64,000 nt of DNA, from contig CAKTFN010000009.1 in the NCBI GenBank assembly GCA_934561055.1, forward strand, positions 18,683 through 82,682. The letters run 5' to 3'. Below the pieces are notes generated by a model. That model was not told where the DNA came from. It saw only the letters and a list, made by a program, of their open reading frames with translations, and did not search any database. Numbering within the stretch: position 1 is the stretch's first letter; each line of letters opens with the position of its first letter. This document shows, one piece after another, positions 24,602-33,090 of this stretch. The position numbers were made by a program, and so were the translations under genes. Source of the DNA: an uncultured Eubacteriales bacterium. Its GTDB lineage: Bacteria > Bacillota > Clostridia > Oscillospirales > Acutalibacteraceae.

Positions 24602-25768
24602 TTATTTAATGACAAAGAACATTTTGAGAACGAAACGAATAATCGTTGTGAAAATTGCCGGAGACAGGAAGTCGGTAACATAATAATCAAACTTTTCGCC
24701 GACAACGTCGCTGTAATAGATTGAATGGGTTTCATAATTTTCAATGTCGTTTTCGTTAATGTTGAAAACTCTCATCGATCTGTGGTCGCCTCTGCCGTAT
24801 GAACGGAAGCCCGTTCCGCCGTTATAACCGAGGATAATTCCTTCGGCGGTTTTACCCATGAAGTTGTTAACGTGGTCATGGGCAAAGAAAGCGCCGATGA
24901 TGTCGCCCTTTTCGAGCCATGCTTCGTACTGACCGGTAACGTGATCAAGCGGTTCTGAGCAGGGAGCTTCGCCCATTACGTTGTCATCACCGATGAGGTT
25001 TGAGTTTTCGTTGAGGGCATACCACTTACGGTCGTCCATGCTGATGAAGCCGCGGTTTGCTTCCTTGTATGTAACCTGCTCAACAAACTGATAAATTTCC
25101 TTGACGGGAACGTGCTGGAAAAGGAGCGAGGGAACAACCTCTCCGCCGTTTGCAGCTTTAAGCTCGTCGCTCTTTTGCTTGTACCATTCAACCTGATTCG
25201 GATAAACTCCGGTATAACCGCCGGCAAGGTCGGTCTTGTTGTTGGTATCCATCATGTAAACGTTAAGAGCCATCTTTGAGCCGTCTTTTGAAGAATATAC
25301 GGGAACGGAATATGTTCCGGGGTCACCCTCGGTTGTTCCTGCGGACGAAACGCAGTATTCAAACTGCTTGAAAACGTCCATCATGTCCTTCGTTGAAACC
25401 TTTTTTTCAAGGTCGTGGTCGTGGTTTCCGAAAGTTACGGCAAACGGAACCTTTGCGTCGTTAAAAATCGAACCGAGTTCATAAAGAGCTTTTTTGATTC
25501 GCTTTTCGTTTGCACCGATGAACATATCGGAAAGCATATCGCCGGGAACGACGATGAGGTCCGGCTTTTCCTGTTCAATTCCTGCCTTGAGGAAAGCAAC
25601 GGTCTTTTTGTTCATCCTGTCGATATCCTGCGTGTCGTTAATCTGAAGAATTTTGAAAGTTCCGTCATCATTGAACGTGAGCTTTTCGGGTGTTCCGGCC
25701 GCAAAAGCCACCGAGCAAAGCGCAAAAATCATCAAAACCGAAAGAAGAACGCTGAGAAATTTTTTCAT
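24602..25768 (-). CDS. Secreted metallophosphoesterase (Dcr2-like) with hydrophobic C-terminus
   Basis: 388 residues. A signal peptide covers about residues 1-23 (MKKFLSVLLSVLMIFALCS, cleavage after AFA), then the calcineurin-like domain: INDTQD (43-48), PGDMLSD (D77), GNHD (114-117), QHVPVKE and AHDHVNNF. The aspartate-x-glutamine form of motif I and the overall order resemble eukaryotic/fungal Dcr2-type and bacterial purple-acid-like phosphatases. The last 22 residues are hydrophobic (SPAIFTTIIRFVLKMFFVIK), so the protein may be anchored at its C-terminus rather than released. It is a single-gene unit with its own promoter. It differs clearly from the phosphoesterase at 5.4 kb. Confidence 0.83.
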   Translation of the reverse strand: MKKFLSVLLSVLMIFALCSVAFAAGTPEKLTFNDDGTFKILQINDTQDIDRMNKKTVAFLKAGIEQEKPDLIVVPGDMLSDMFIGANEKRIKKALYELGSIFNDAKVPFAVTFGNHDHDLEKKVSTKDMMDVFKQFEYCVSSAGTTEGDPGTYSVPVYSSKDGSKMALNVYMMDTNNKTDLAGGYTGVYPNQVEWYKQKSDELKAANGGEVVPSLLFQHVPVKEIYQFVEQVTYKEANRGFISMDDRKWYALNENSNLIGDDNVMGEAPCSEPLDHVTGQYEAWLEKGDIIGAFFAHDHVNNFMGKTAEGIILGYNGGTGFRSYGRGDHRSMRVFNINENDIENYETHSIYYSDVVGEKFDYYVTDFLSPAIFTTIIRFVLKMFFVIK

Positions 25769-25816
25769 TGGTTAATTAACCCCTTTCATACGGTTAGCTA
25801 CCGCTTATTTGTTTTA

Positions 25817-25845
25817 ATTATATCAAAGGTTCGGAAATTTTGCAA
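25817..25845 (-). promoter_or_regulatory. Promoter of the Dcr2-like phosphoesterase
   Basis: Minus strand: -35 TTGCAA (25845-25840), 17-nt spacer, -10 TATAAT (25822-25817). About 50 nt upstream of the ATG. Confidence 0.65.
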
Positions 25846-26014
25846 CAAAAAACCGAAATCTATCAGTCTTTTTATAAACCTTTTTCACAAAAAAATCCGA
25901 AAACTTCGTGTCTCTTCTCTCTCCTTTTTCTTTTTTCTTCCCGAAGAGAAATCCGAAACGGTTCAGTCGGGTTCGGGAAGAAATAACAGATAATGATTAT
26001 TTTTCCGAATACAC

Positions 26015-26043
26015 TTTAAAAAACGTTTTTGTTGTGCTATACT
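26015..26043 (+). promoter_or_regulatory. Probable promoter of parA-parB
   Basis: -10 TATACT at 26038-26043 with a weak -35 TTTAAA at 26015-26020 and a 17-nt spacer, about 50 nt upstream of parA. Confidence 0.4.
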
Positions 26044-26096
26044 CATAAAGTATTTAAAAAAAGAAAAAGACCGAAACATGAAAAGAAGGGAAGCAT

Positions 26097-26876
26097 ATGG
26101 GAAGAACGATTGCAATCGTCAATCAGAAAGGCGGAGTCGGAAAAACAACAACCGCCGTCAACCTCGCCGCCGCAGTCGGCATGAAGGGATACAAAACTCT
26201 CCTCGTTGACATTGACCCCCAAGGCAACGCAACAAGCGGCCTCGGATTCAATAAAAGGGAAACCGAAAAATCAACCTATGACATGATGATAGGCACGGCC
26301 TCGGCAGAAGACATTGTTAAGGAAACGAAGTTTTCACGCCTTGACCTTCTTCCGGCGAACATGAACCTTGCCGGAGCAGAGCTTGAAATTGCCGACCTCG
26401 ACTCCCGTGAGGCGAGAATCAAAAACGCCCTCGCTCCGCTCAAAGAAAAATATGACTTCATTTTTCTCGACTGTCCCCCGTCGCTCGGACTGATAACCAT
26501 CAACGCCCTTTGCGCCGTTGACAGCGTTCTTGTTCCGATTCAGTGCGAATTTTATGCGCTTGAGGGGCTTTCTCAGCTCATGAACACCGTTCGCCAGGTC
26601 AAGAGGAAATATAATCCGCTGATTGACATTGAGGGCGTTCTTCTCACGATGTTTGACGGAAGGCTCAACCTCACTCAGCAGGTTGTTTCCGAGGTAAAGC
26701 GCTTTTTCCCTCAGAAGGTATTTTCGGTTGTTATTCCGAGGAACGTTCGCCTTTCCGAAGCTCCGTCCTTCGGTCAGCCGGTTGCGTATTACGACAAATC
26801 TTCAAAAGGAAGCAAGGCGTATGACGACCTTGCAGATGAATTTCTCAGAAAGAACGGAAAAATTCCGCTTGCGTAA
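26097..26876 (+). CDS. parA: Chromosome-partitioning ATPase ParA (Soj)
   Basis: Deviant Walker ATPase that drives segregation of newly replicated origins together with ParB, and in Bacillus subtilis also controls DnaA. It has 259 residues. The deviant P-loop KGGVGKTTTAVNLA is at residues 11-24, switch I DIDPQGNATSG at 39-49, and Walker B FIFLDCPPSLG near 121. The short form without an N-terminal DNA-binding domain is the chromosomal type. parB follows after 15 nt. The pair sits about 17 kb from dnaA rather than directly beside rsmG/mnmG. Confidence 0.96.
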   Translation: MGRTIAIVNQKGGVGKTTTAVNLAAAVGMKGYKTLLVDIDPQGNATSGLGFNKRETEKSTYDMMIGTASAEDIVKETKFSRLDLLPANMNLAGAELEIADLDSREARIKNALAPLKEKYDFIFLDCPPSLGLITINALCAVDSVLVPIQCEFYALEGLSQLMNTVRQVKRKYNPLIDIEGVLLTMFDGRLNLTQQVVSEVKRFFPQKVFSVVIPRNVRLSEAPSFGQPVAYYDKSSKGSKAYDDLADEFLRKNGKIPLA

Positions 26877-26891
26877 AGGAGAGAAAAAATA

Positions 26892-27758
26892 ATGGCAGCA
26901 AAAAACAAAGGCGGTCTCGGAAAAGGCCTTGATGCGCTTTTTATGGATAATTCGATGGAAGAAGAGGCAAAGTCCGCAGTCAAGCTTAAGCTCAACGAAA
27001 TTGAACCGAACCGAGAGCAGCCGAGAAAAAGCTTTGACGAAGATGCGCTTGAAGAACTTGCAAACAGCATTTCAACTCACGGCGTAATTCAGCCCCTGCT
27101 TGTCCGTCCCCTTGCCGACGGCGGCTATCAGCTCATTGCCGGCGAAAGAAGGTGGCGCGCGTCACGCATGGCCGGACTTACCGAGGTTCCGGTTGTGATT
27201 CGTGAAATGAGCGACAGCGAAGCAATGGAGCTTGCGCTCGTTGAAAACCTTCAGCGTGAGGACCTCAACCCGATTGAAGAGGCGCAGGGACTTTCTCTTC
27301 TCATGGAAACCTACTCCCTCACTCAGGAGCAGGCGGCAAAGCGGGTCGGAAAAAGCCGTCCGGCGGTTGCGAACGCAATGCGCCTTCTTGCCCTTCCGCA
27401 GGACGTTCTTGCGATGGTTGAACGGGGCGAGCTTTCCGCAGGACACGCAAGAACGATTCTTCCGCTTGAGGACGACGAAAAAATTTCCGCCCTTGCAAAT
27501 GAGATAATCAAAAAGAACCTTTCCGTCCGTGAAACGGAGCGAGCCGTGAAAGCCCTTCTCAAGGGCGACGTCAAAAAGGAAAAGCGGGTCAAAAAGCGTG
27601 ACACCTACTACGACGAGGTTGAGCTTGCCGTTTCGCAGTCGCTCGGAAGGAAAGCAAAGGTTTTCGTTTCGGGCGCAAACAAGGGTACTCTTGAAATTGA
27701 ATTTTTCGGAAAAGAGGACCTTGAAAAGCTCATGAAGCTTTTCGGAAACGACGATTGA
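26892..27758 (+). CDS. parB: Chromosome-partitioning protein ParB (Spo0J)
   Basis: CTP-dependent DNA clamp that loads at parS and organises the origin region; 288 residues. It begins with the ParA-stimulating motif KNKGGLGKGLDALF (residues 4-17). The CTPase/ParB domain has GERRWRAS near residue 84 and ENLQREDLNPIEEA near 117. The helix-turn-helix reads AKRVGKSRPAVANAMRLL, and the GKSRP sequence is the form linked to parS recognition (Noc has GKGQST in Bacillus subtilis). Perfect parS sites lie at 39.05 and 39.45 kb. A second ParB-family gene at 37.4 kb has a Noc-like recognition helix. Confidence 0.95.
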   Translation: MAAKNKGGLGKGLDALFMDNSMEEEAKSAVKLKLNEIEPNREQPRKSFDEDALEELANSISTHGVIQPLLVRPLADGGYQLIAGERRWRASRMAGLTEVPVVIREMSDSEAMELALVENLQREDLNPIEEAQGLSLLMETYSLTQEQAAKRVGKSRPAVANAMRLLALPQDVLAMVERGELSAGHARTILPLEDDEKISALANEIIKKNLSVRETERAVKALLKGDVKKEKRVKKRDTYYDEVELAVSQSLGRKAKVFVSGANKGTLEIEFFGKEDLEKLMKLFGNDD

Positions 27759-27795
27759 TTAACAGGCAAAAGAGAAGAGAGAAAAGGTTTATATA

Positions 27796-27836
27796 AAAAC
27801 GCCGCCGGTGAAGCTTATCCTTCACCGGCGGTTGTT
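27796..27836. terminator. Bidirectional terminator after parB
   Basis: 12-bp arms CCGCCGGTGAAG (27802-27813) and CTTCACCGGCGG (27820-27831) with a 6-nt loop. The minus-strand side is followed by GTTTTTATA and suits the large secreted-protein gene; the plus-strand T tract is weaker (TTGTTGTT). Confidence 0.75.
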
Positions 27837-27870
27837 GTTATGGGGTGTGATATATTATTGGGTGTGCCGA

Positions 27871-30800
27871 TTAATAGTGAGCAACGCCGCAGGAACAGTA
27901 TTTGTGTGTTTTAAACATTTTCCAGAACAAGCGTGCAATGAGATAGAAAAAGTGTGCTATACCCTTTTTGTGGCAATTGCAGGAGCAGTTCTGTGACGGC
28001 TTTTCCGGAGTTTCCGGTGTATCGGGTGTTCCGATTTGTGTTCCGCAGGTGTCGCACTTTCCGTCGTTGTTTGAATCGGTGTGACCTGTTGCGGAAATTT
28101 CTGTACCCTTAACTGTTACAACTCCGCAACCGAGGCAATATGTGTCGCCCGTGTAACCTTTTGCGGTGCAGGTTGCGGTCTTTGCGTTTTTGACCGATGT
28201 TCCGCCGACATGGTTAGAGGGATTCTTTGCGATTGATTCGGTTTTGGTTGCTTTGCAGACTGTGCAGGTGTAGGTTTTAACACCGGTTGATTTACACGTT
28301 GCGGCGGTTGTAATTTTGCCGGAGTTGTAGGTGTGGGAACAACTATTCAACTTCCAAACAGCATACAATATTGCATTGCTGTTTGTAGAATATGTTGCCC
28401 CTGCTTTATAAGTTGCGCTTGTTGCCGAACTGCTTGTTGACCAGCCGAGGAAGGTATAGCCGCTTCTTGTTGGAACAGTTGAGCTGAGAGCAATATCTTT
28501 ATTCCAGTCCTTCGACTGGCTTGAAGGCACTCCGGAACCTCCGTTGGCATTATAGGAGATATTGTATACCGGACCGAATCTGACACTTATAAAGCCGACA
28601 TTAAAACTACTTGAACCGTAAAAATCGAATGCATAATAATATGTTGTTCCTGCCTGCAAATCATACACGAGTCTGAAGTTTTTATTTTTTCCTCCGTCAT
28701 CGTTTTTTGCAAGCTCCGTGCCGGATGAATTATAAAGAGTGACTTTTGGATCTTTATCGCCCTCTGAATATACAACATATTTTCCGGATTTAGTCGGAAC
28801 GAACTTATAATAATTTATTCCGCCTTTTGCTAAAATAATAGATGCAAAGTTTGTTCCGGATGACATTGAATCCTGACTCCAAACAGCATACAAAGTTGTG
28901 TTTGCAGTCAAAGTTATGCTTGCTCCCGGCGTATACTCGGCTGAACCGTTTTTACTTTTTGCCCAGCCGTTGAAATTATAGCCGAATCTGTTTGGCATAT
29001 CTGTTTTTATTGTTGTTGTGCTGACATTATTAACTTTTGAACTATAGCTGCTGAAACCGTTTCCGTCATAAGTAAGAGTATACGTGTTTGCTTTCCAAAC
29101 TGCGTAAAGGGTTACATCTGCATTTGCACTGTAGCTTGCGCCTGCGCTATATGTTGCGCTTGTTGCCGAACTGCTTGTTGACCAGCCGAGGAAGGTATAG
29201 CCGCTTCTTGTCGGTTTTACAGAACTGAGAGTTAAAGCTTTTCCGTAATCTTTCTTTTGACTGGACGGTGCCCCGGAACCACCGTTGGCATTGTAACTTA
29301 TTGTGTATGGCAATTCAAATTCGATCTTTTGAGCGGAGCCTTGATTATAAGTCCAAATCTGAACATTCGTTCCATTGGTTTTATTTCCGTTATAGACGTC
29401 TAAAACCGCCGAATTAGATTTAAATGGGCTTATAAAAAATTTTCCGTCTAACTTGCTTTTATCTTTTCTAAAACTCCATTTTTGATTGTCACTATTTTGT
29501 AAAGTATAAGACAAAACATTTCTTCCCCTGATATATATGGCATTATCGACGTCTAAAACCTTTCCGTTTTCCATTGACGTTATCGTATTTGAGCCGTCAG
29601 AATTTTTTGTAATTTTCCAAACTTGTGATTGATTGTTACTGATTCTCTGGTTGGACACAACATTGTTATCCGATTTGACTGTCAAATATGTATTTAAGTC
29701 ACTGAATTTAATTCTTCTGTAGGTTGTTGTTTCACTGAACGAATAGCCATTTGAAAGATTGCTTTTCTTCAATGTAATTTCTATTGATCTATCACTTTCT
29801 GATCCTTCATAAGAGCCATACTTTGTATTGACTTTTGCCCATAAAACATATTTTCCATACGGATTGGCCTTATCACCTGTGCCAAAATAAAAGGTTCTGG
29901 TTCTGTCTGTTCCATAATTTCCGCTTAAAACCTCTCCGTTCGGATTTTTAAGTAACAGAGTTATTGATTCAATCTCACTATCAGTTGCTTCTCTGTCATT
30001 GACAAGTGGCGTAATCGTTATGTCTACAGCAGTTGAATCATATATTCCATCATTTATTTTTTCAGCCGAAGCTTTCATGTGGTATCCGGTACATCTATTG
30101 CATTGACTGCAATTAGGATCATTATAATATTCATCCAACCAAATAAATCCACCGCATGAATCATAGTCAACACATCTTTGTGAAAATCGGTGCGGATGTT
30201 CCGGCTGGTAAAGTTTTGCACCGGTATAATTGTGAGTGTGTGTACTAAACAGTGAAATTTTACTATATACGGTCTTGCTTCCGCCTGAATCAAGCGGATA
30301 AGACAATTTGCAACAACCGTCTGTGTAAACTTCATGGATAGTACACTTATCGGAAGTTCCGATCCAAGCAGTTGAACTTATTTGATTATGATTTGCATCA
30401 TAAATATTTCCGGCAGTAATTTTTGCTTTAGGATAAGAGGTAAAGTTTTTTCCATAGCTTGAATCGACCGTATGAACTAATGATGGAGAGCTTATTTTTG
30501 CAACATAAGTACACGGATAACTACTACTAAATCCACCTGACGCCTGTGCTTTATTATGAGCAGCGTACTTTGGTGAGCCACTAATCTTTTTAACACAAAT
30601 TCCAACATGCCCATCGCGCCATTTTAATTGGCCATTAGACATCGAATACATAAAAACCACATCGCCAACATCAATATCAGAATTAGATGGATTGGTAATT
30701 ATTTTGTATTTTTCTGACAAATATAGCAATAATGATGCAGAACATGTATAAGGATTTGTGTAACTACCAAGAGTTCCGCTGTTATTTGCATATGATTTTG

Positions 30801-31026
30801 TTCCAGAAGAATAGTATGAATAGTTTGGAATATATATTCCGCCCGCATTAAGACATCTTGACACAAATTCAGCACATAAACCAACGCCATCATTCCAATG
30901 AGCATTGGCATAATTGACTGCCGCTGTTACATTGTAAGAAGCACCGTCCCCAATCATCGGCACAGCACACAGTAACATTATTACCGCAAGTAACAATGAC
31001 AAAGATTTTTTTACTCGATTTTTCAT
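27871..31026 (-). CDS. Large secreted multidomain protein: amidase/CHAP-like, ricin-type lectin, InlB repeats, Cys-rich C-terminus
   Basis: 1051 residues from the ATG at 31026; the frame is open 52 codons further, but AAGGAG and a perfect promoter point to 31026, where a signal peptide begins (KKSLSLLLAVIMLLCAVPM). In order: an amidase/NlpC-P60-like domain (about 30-180, candidate catalytic C51 in GLCAEFVSRC and H140 in DGHVGICV), an SH3-like stretch, a Cys/His cluster near 285-330, a ricin-type beta-trefoil (about 440-580, with QVWKI and QKWSF repeats), two InlB/Flg_new repeats (about 585-720), a pre-peptidase-like beta-sandwich (about 725-820), a third InlB repeat and a Cys-rich region. The last 38 residues form an unusual motif: CSCNCHKKG, an aromatic amphipathic segment, then CSCGVAHY. 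A peptidoglycan or glycan-binding surface protein is likely. The gene is AT-richer than its neighbours, hinting at transfer. Confidence 0.8.
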   Translation of the reverse strand: MKNRVKKSLSLLLAVIMLLCAVPMIGDGASYNVTAAVNYANAHWNDGVGLCAEFVSRCLNAGGIYIPNYSYYSSGTKSYANNSGTLGSYTNPYTCSASLLLYLSEKYKIITNPSNSDIDVGDVVFMYSMSNGQLKWRDGHVGICVKKISGSPKYAAHNKAQASGGFSSSYPCTYVAKISSPSLVHTVDSSYGKNFTSYPKAKITAGNIYDANHNQISSTAWIGTSDKCTIHEVYTDGCCKLSYPLDSGGSKTVYSKISLFSTHTHNYTGAKLYQPEHPHRFSQRCVDYDSCGGFIWLDEYYNDPNCSQCNRCTGYHMKASAEKINDGIYDSTAVDITITPLVNDREATDSEIESITLLLKNPNGEVLSGNYGTDRTRTFYFGTGDKANPYGKYVLWAKVNTKYGSYEGSESDRSIEITLKKSNLSNGYSFSETTTYRRIKFSDLNTYLTVKSDNNVVSNQRISNNQSQVWKITKNSDGSNTITSMENGKVLDVDNAIYIRGRNVLSYTLQNSDNQKWSFRKDKSKLDGKFFISPFKSNSAVLDVYNGNKTNGTNVQIWTYNQGSAQKIEFELPYTISYNANGGSGAPSSQKKDYGKALTLSSVKPTRSGYTFLGWSTSSSATSATYSAGASYSANADVTLYAVWKANTYTLTYDGNGFSSYSSKVNNVSTTTIKTDMPNRFGYNFNGWAKSKNGSAEYTPGASITLTANTTLYAVWSQDSMSSGTNFASIILAKGGINYYKFVPTKSGKYVVYSEGDKDPKVTLYNSSGTELAKNDDGGKNKNFRLVYDLQAGTTYYYAFDFYGSSSFNVGFISVRFGPVYNISYNANGGSGVPSSQSKDWNKDIALSSTVPTRSGYTFLGWSTSSSATSATYKAGATYSTNSNAILYAVWKLNSCSHTYNSGKITTAATCKSTGVKTYTCTVCKATKTESIAKNPSNHVGGTSVKNAKTATCTAKGYTGDTYCLGCGVVTVKGTEISATGHTDSNNDGKCDTCGTQIGTPDTPETPEKPSQNCSCNCHKKGIAHFFYLIARLFWKMFKTHKYCSCGVAHY
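28412..28470. repeat. 59-bp exact repeat within InlB repeat 3, copy 1
   Basis: Identical over 59 bp to 29153-29211. It encodes the RSGYTFLGWSTSSSATSAT core of InlB repeats 3 and 1. Identity at the DNA level implies recent duplication or gene conversion within the gene. Confidence 0.85.
29153..29211. repeat. 59-bp exact repeat within InlB repeat 1, copy 2
   Basis: Second copy of the 59-bp direct repeat at 28412-28470, 741 bp away. The pair could support recombination that shortens the protein by the intervening domains. Confidence 0.85.
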
Positions 31027-31057
31027 TTTTGATACGCTCCTTTTATTTTTTAGAATT

Positions 31058-31086
31058 ATTATAGTAGCATTATTTGCTATTGTCAA
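31058..31086 (-). promoter_or_regulatory. Consensus promoter of the large secreted protein
   Basis: Minus strand: -35 TTGACA (31086-31081), 17-nt spacer, -10 TATAAT (31063-31058). Perfect consensus, 32 nt upstream of the ATG, which confirms the shorter start. Confidence 0.85.
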
Positions 31087-31130
31087 TAAAAAGTCGGTAT
31101 TTCCTAAATAAAATATCGTTTTTTTATATA

Positions 31131-31165
31131 AAACAACCCACCGCCAAAGCGACGGTGGGTTGTTT
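31131..31165. terminator. Hairpin between the secreted-protein promoter and iscR, possible terminator
   Basis: 13-bp arms AAACAACCCACCG (31131-31143) and CGGTGGGTTGTTT (31153-31165) with a 9-nt loop. T-tracts on both sides are poor, so insulation of the two divergent units is likely but termination strength is uncertain. Confidence 0.45.
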
Positions 31166-31253
31166 CTCCCCCTTTCAAACAACTTTTGTCGATTTTGTAT
31201 AATTTTGGCCGTTCGGGAAACCCTATTTTCTACGGAAAATAATCCATATATAC

Positions 31254-31282
31254 TTGCTATGATTTCAAATTAGTGATATACT
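31254..31282 (+). promoter_or_regulatory. Promoter of the iscR-iscS-iscU cluster
   Basis: -35 TTGCTA at 31254-31259, 17-nt spacer, -10 TATACT at 31277-31282. An inverted repeat overlaps the -10. Confidence 0.65.
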
Positions 31283-31295
31283 ACCGTTGCAGTAG
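31281..31295 (+). promoter_or_regulatory. Candidate Rrf2-type operator
   Basis: Inverted repeat CTAC-7 nt-GTAG (31281-31284, 31292-31295) overlapping the -10 of the cluster's own promoter. Position fits autorepression by the Rrf2 regulator encoded 22 nt downstream; the half-sites are short, so this is a suggestion only. Confidence 0.4.
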
Positions 31296-31316
31296 GAATT
31301 CAAAGGCGGTGAAAGA

Positions 31317-31763
31317 ATGAAAATCTCAACGAAGGGTCGTTACGGTCTTCGGATAATGACCGACATTGCCCTCAATGAAAAGGACGGCTGCGTTTCAATC
31401 AAAGACATTGCAAACCGTGAAAACCTCTCCGAAAAATATCTTGAGCAAATCATCAACCTCCTTTCAAAGCAGGGACTTGTTCAATCCGTCAGAGGCGCAA
31501 AGGGCGGCTATCACCTTTCAAAAAGCGCAAAGGAAATTACCGTTGAAGAAATTCTTCTTGCAACCGAAGGAAGCCTTGCTCCCGTTGCCTGCGCCGCAGA
31601 CAGCGACTGCTGTGAAAATTACTGCGACTGCGTGACCTCGTTCATCTGGACGAAAATTTACGACGCAGTGATTGACGTTGTTCACAACATCTCGCTTGAA
31701 GACCTCGCCGAGCGCAGCCTCAAATGCAAATGCGCACCCCCGGAATGCAAGCCGACAAAATGA
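31317..31763 (+). CDS. iscR: Rrf2-family transcriptional regulator (IscR-like)
   Basis: 148-residue winged-helix regulator, MKISTKGRYGLRIMTDIAL onward, with the recognition-helix region LSEKYLEQIINLLSKQGLV near residue 37. Iron-sulfur IscR proteins use three cysteines near 92, 98 and 104; here C92, C98/C99 and C103/C105 are present, and the tail adds C137, C139 and C144, so cluster binding is plausible. It heads the iscS-iscU unit and has an inverted repeat over its own -10, consistent with sensing of Fe-S status. CymR-type cysteine regulators are the main alternative but usually lack the cysteines. Confidence 0.88.
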   Translation: MKISTKGRYGLRIMTDIALNEKDGCVSIKDIANRENLSEKYLEQIINLLSKQGLVQSVRGAKGGYHLSKSAKEITVEEILLATEGSLAPVACAADSDCCENYCDCVTSFIWTKIYDAVIDVVHNISLEDLAERSLKCKCAPPECKPTK

Positions 31764-31845
31764 ACTCATTCTATTATTATAGTATAAGAAAAAGTGAAAA
31801 TATATCAGAAAGGAAAGCGACGCTTTTGCGCCGCACGGCAAGAAT

Positions 31846-33039
31846 ATGAGATTTGTATATGCAGACAATGCCGCAACAACTCCGATGTCTAAACACGTTA
31901 TTGACGCAATGCTCCCCTATATGGAAGAACATTACGGAAACCCCTCAAGCCTTTACGCAATCGGTCAGACCGCTCACAGGGCAATCACAAAGGCGAGAGG
32001 GCAGGTTGCCGCCGCTCTCGGCGCCGACGAAAGAGAGATTTTCTTCACCTCCGGCGGCTCCGAAGCCGACAACTGGGCAATCAAGGGTGCGGCTGCCCTC
32101 GGCGCAAAAAAAGGAAAAAAGCACCTCATCACTTCAAAGATTGAACATCACGCCGTTCTTCATACCATGGCGGCTCTTGAAAAGCAGGGCTTCACCGTCA
32201 CATATCTCGACGTTTACGAAAACGGAATCGTCCGTGTTGAAGACGTTGAAAAAGCTATCACGGACGACACCTGCCTCGTTTCAATCATGTATGCCAACAA
32301 CGAAATCGGAACGATTCAGCCGATTGCCGAAATCGGAAAGCTCTGCCACGAAAAGGGCGTCCTTTTCCATACCGACGCAGTTCAGGCCGTGGGTCACGTT
32401 CCAATCGACGTCAAGAAAGAGAACATTGACATGCTTTCTCTTTCCGGCCATAAGTTCCACGCTTCAAAGGGCGTCGGCGCACTTTACTGCAGAAAGGGAA
32501 TCAACCTTCCGAACCTCATTGAGGGCGGCGCACAGGAAAGCGGAAAGCGTGCCGGAACGGAAAACGTTCCCGGAATCGTCGGTCTCGGCGTTGCAATCAC
32601 TGATATGACCGAACACCTTGAAGAAAACATGAAAAAGGTCAGTGCTCTTCGTGACAGACTTTTTGAGGGCGCATCAAAAATCTACCGTTCAAGAATCAAC
32701 GGCGACAGAGAACACCGCCTTCCCGGAAACTTCAGCATGTGCTTTGAGGGCGTTGAGGGCGAAAGTCTCCTTCTCATGCTCGACATGAAAGGCATTTGCG
32801 CCTCAAGCGGTTCGGCCTGCACTTCCGGTTCGCTCGACCCGAGCCACGTTCTTCTTGCAATCGGACTCAAGCACGAAGTTGCCCACGGTTCGCTCCGCCT
32901 TTCAATCAGCGAGAACACAACCGTTGAAGACGTTGATTATATTCTTGAGGTTCTTCCCCCGATTATTGACCGTCTTCGTGATATGTCTCCCCTTTGGGAA
33001 AGACTTATGAAAGAAGAAAAAGCCGCAAAGGGTGAATAA
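31846..33039 (+). CDS. iscS: Cysteine desulfurase
   Basis: PLP enzyme that takes sulfur from cysteine for Fe-S cluster and thiocofactor assembly; 397 residues. It starts MRFVYADNAATTPM. The PLP lysine is in SGHKFHASKGVG and the catalytic cysteine is in the flexible loop ASSGSACTSGS. Following iscR and preceding iscU, it is the housekeeping NifS/IscS type. The start lacks a close ribosome-binding site: AGAAAGGA (31807-31814) is separated from the ATG by a hairpin of GCG-rich arms (31817-31834), so translation may be controlled or use the hairpin as a bridge. Confidence 0.96.
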   Translation: MRFVYADNAATTPMSKHVIDAMLPYMEEHYGNPSSLYAIGQTAHRAITKARGQVAAALGADEREIFFTSGGSEADNWAIKGAAALGAKKGKKHLITSKIEHHAVLHTMAALEKQGFTVTYLDVYENGIVRVEDVEKAITDDTCLVSIMYANNEIGTIQPIAEIGKLCHEKGVLFHTDAVQAVGHVPIDVKKENIDMLSLSGHKFHASKGVGALYCRKGINLPNLIEGGAQESGKRAGTENVPGIVGLGVAITDMTEHLEENMKKVSALRDRLFEGASKIYRSRINGDREHRLPGNFSMCFEGVEGESLLLMLDMKGICASSGSACTSGSLDPSHVLLAIGLKHEVAHGSLRLSISENTTVEDVDYILEVLPPIIDRLRDMSPLWERLMKEEKAAKGE

Positions 33040-33090
33040 TCTTTCCCTTTCGGCCTTGCAATAAATTTTGATTACAAAGGAGTTATATAT

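Noticed and set aside
31027..31182. 52-codon N-terminal extension of the large secreted protein
   Set aside because: Contains the promoter (31058-31086) and a hairpin; signal peptide begins at 31026.
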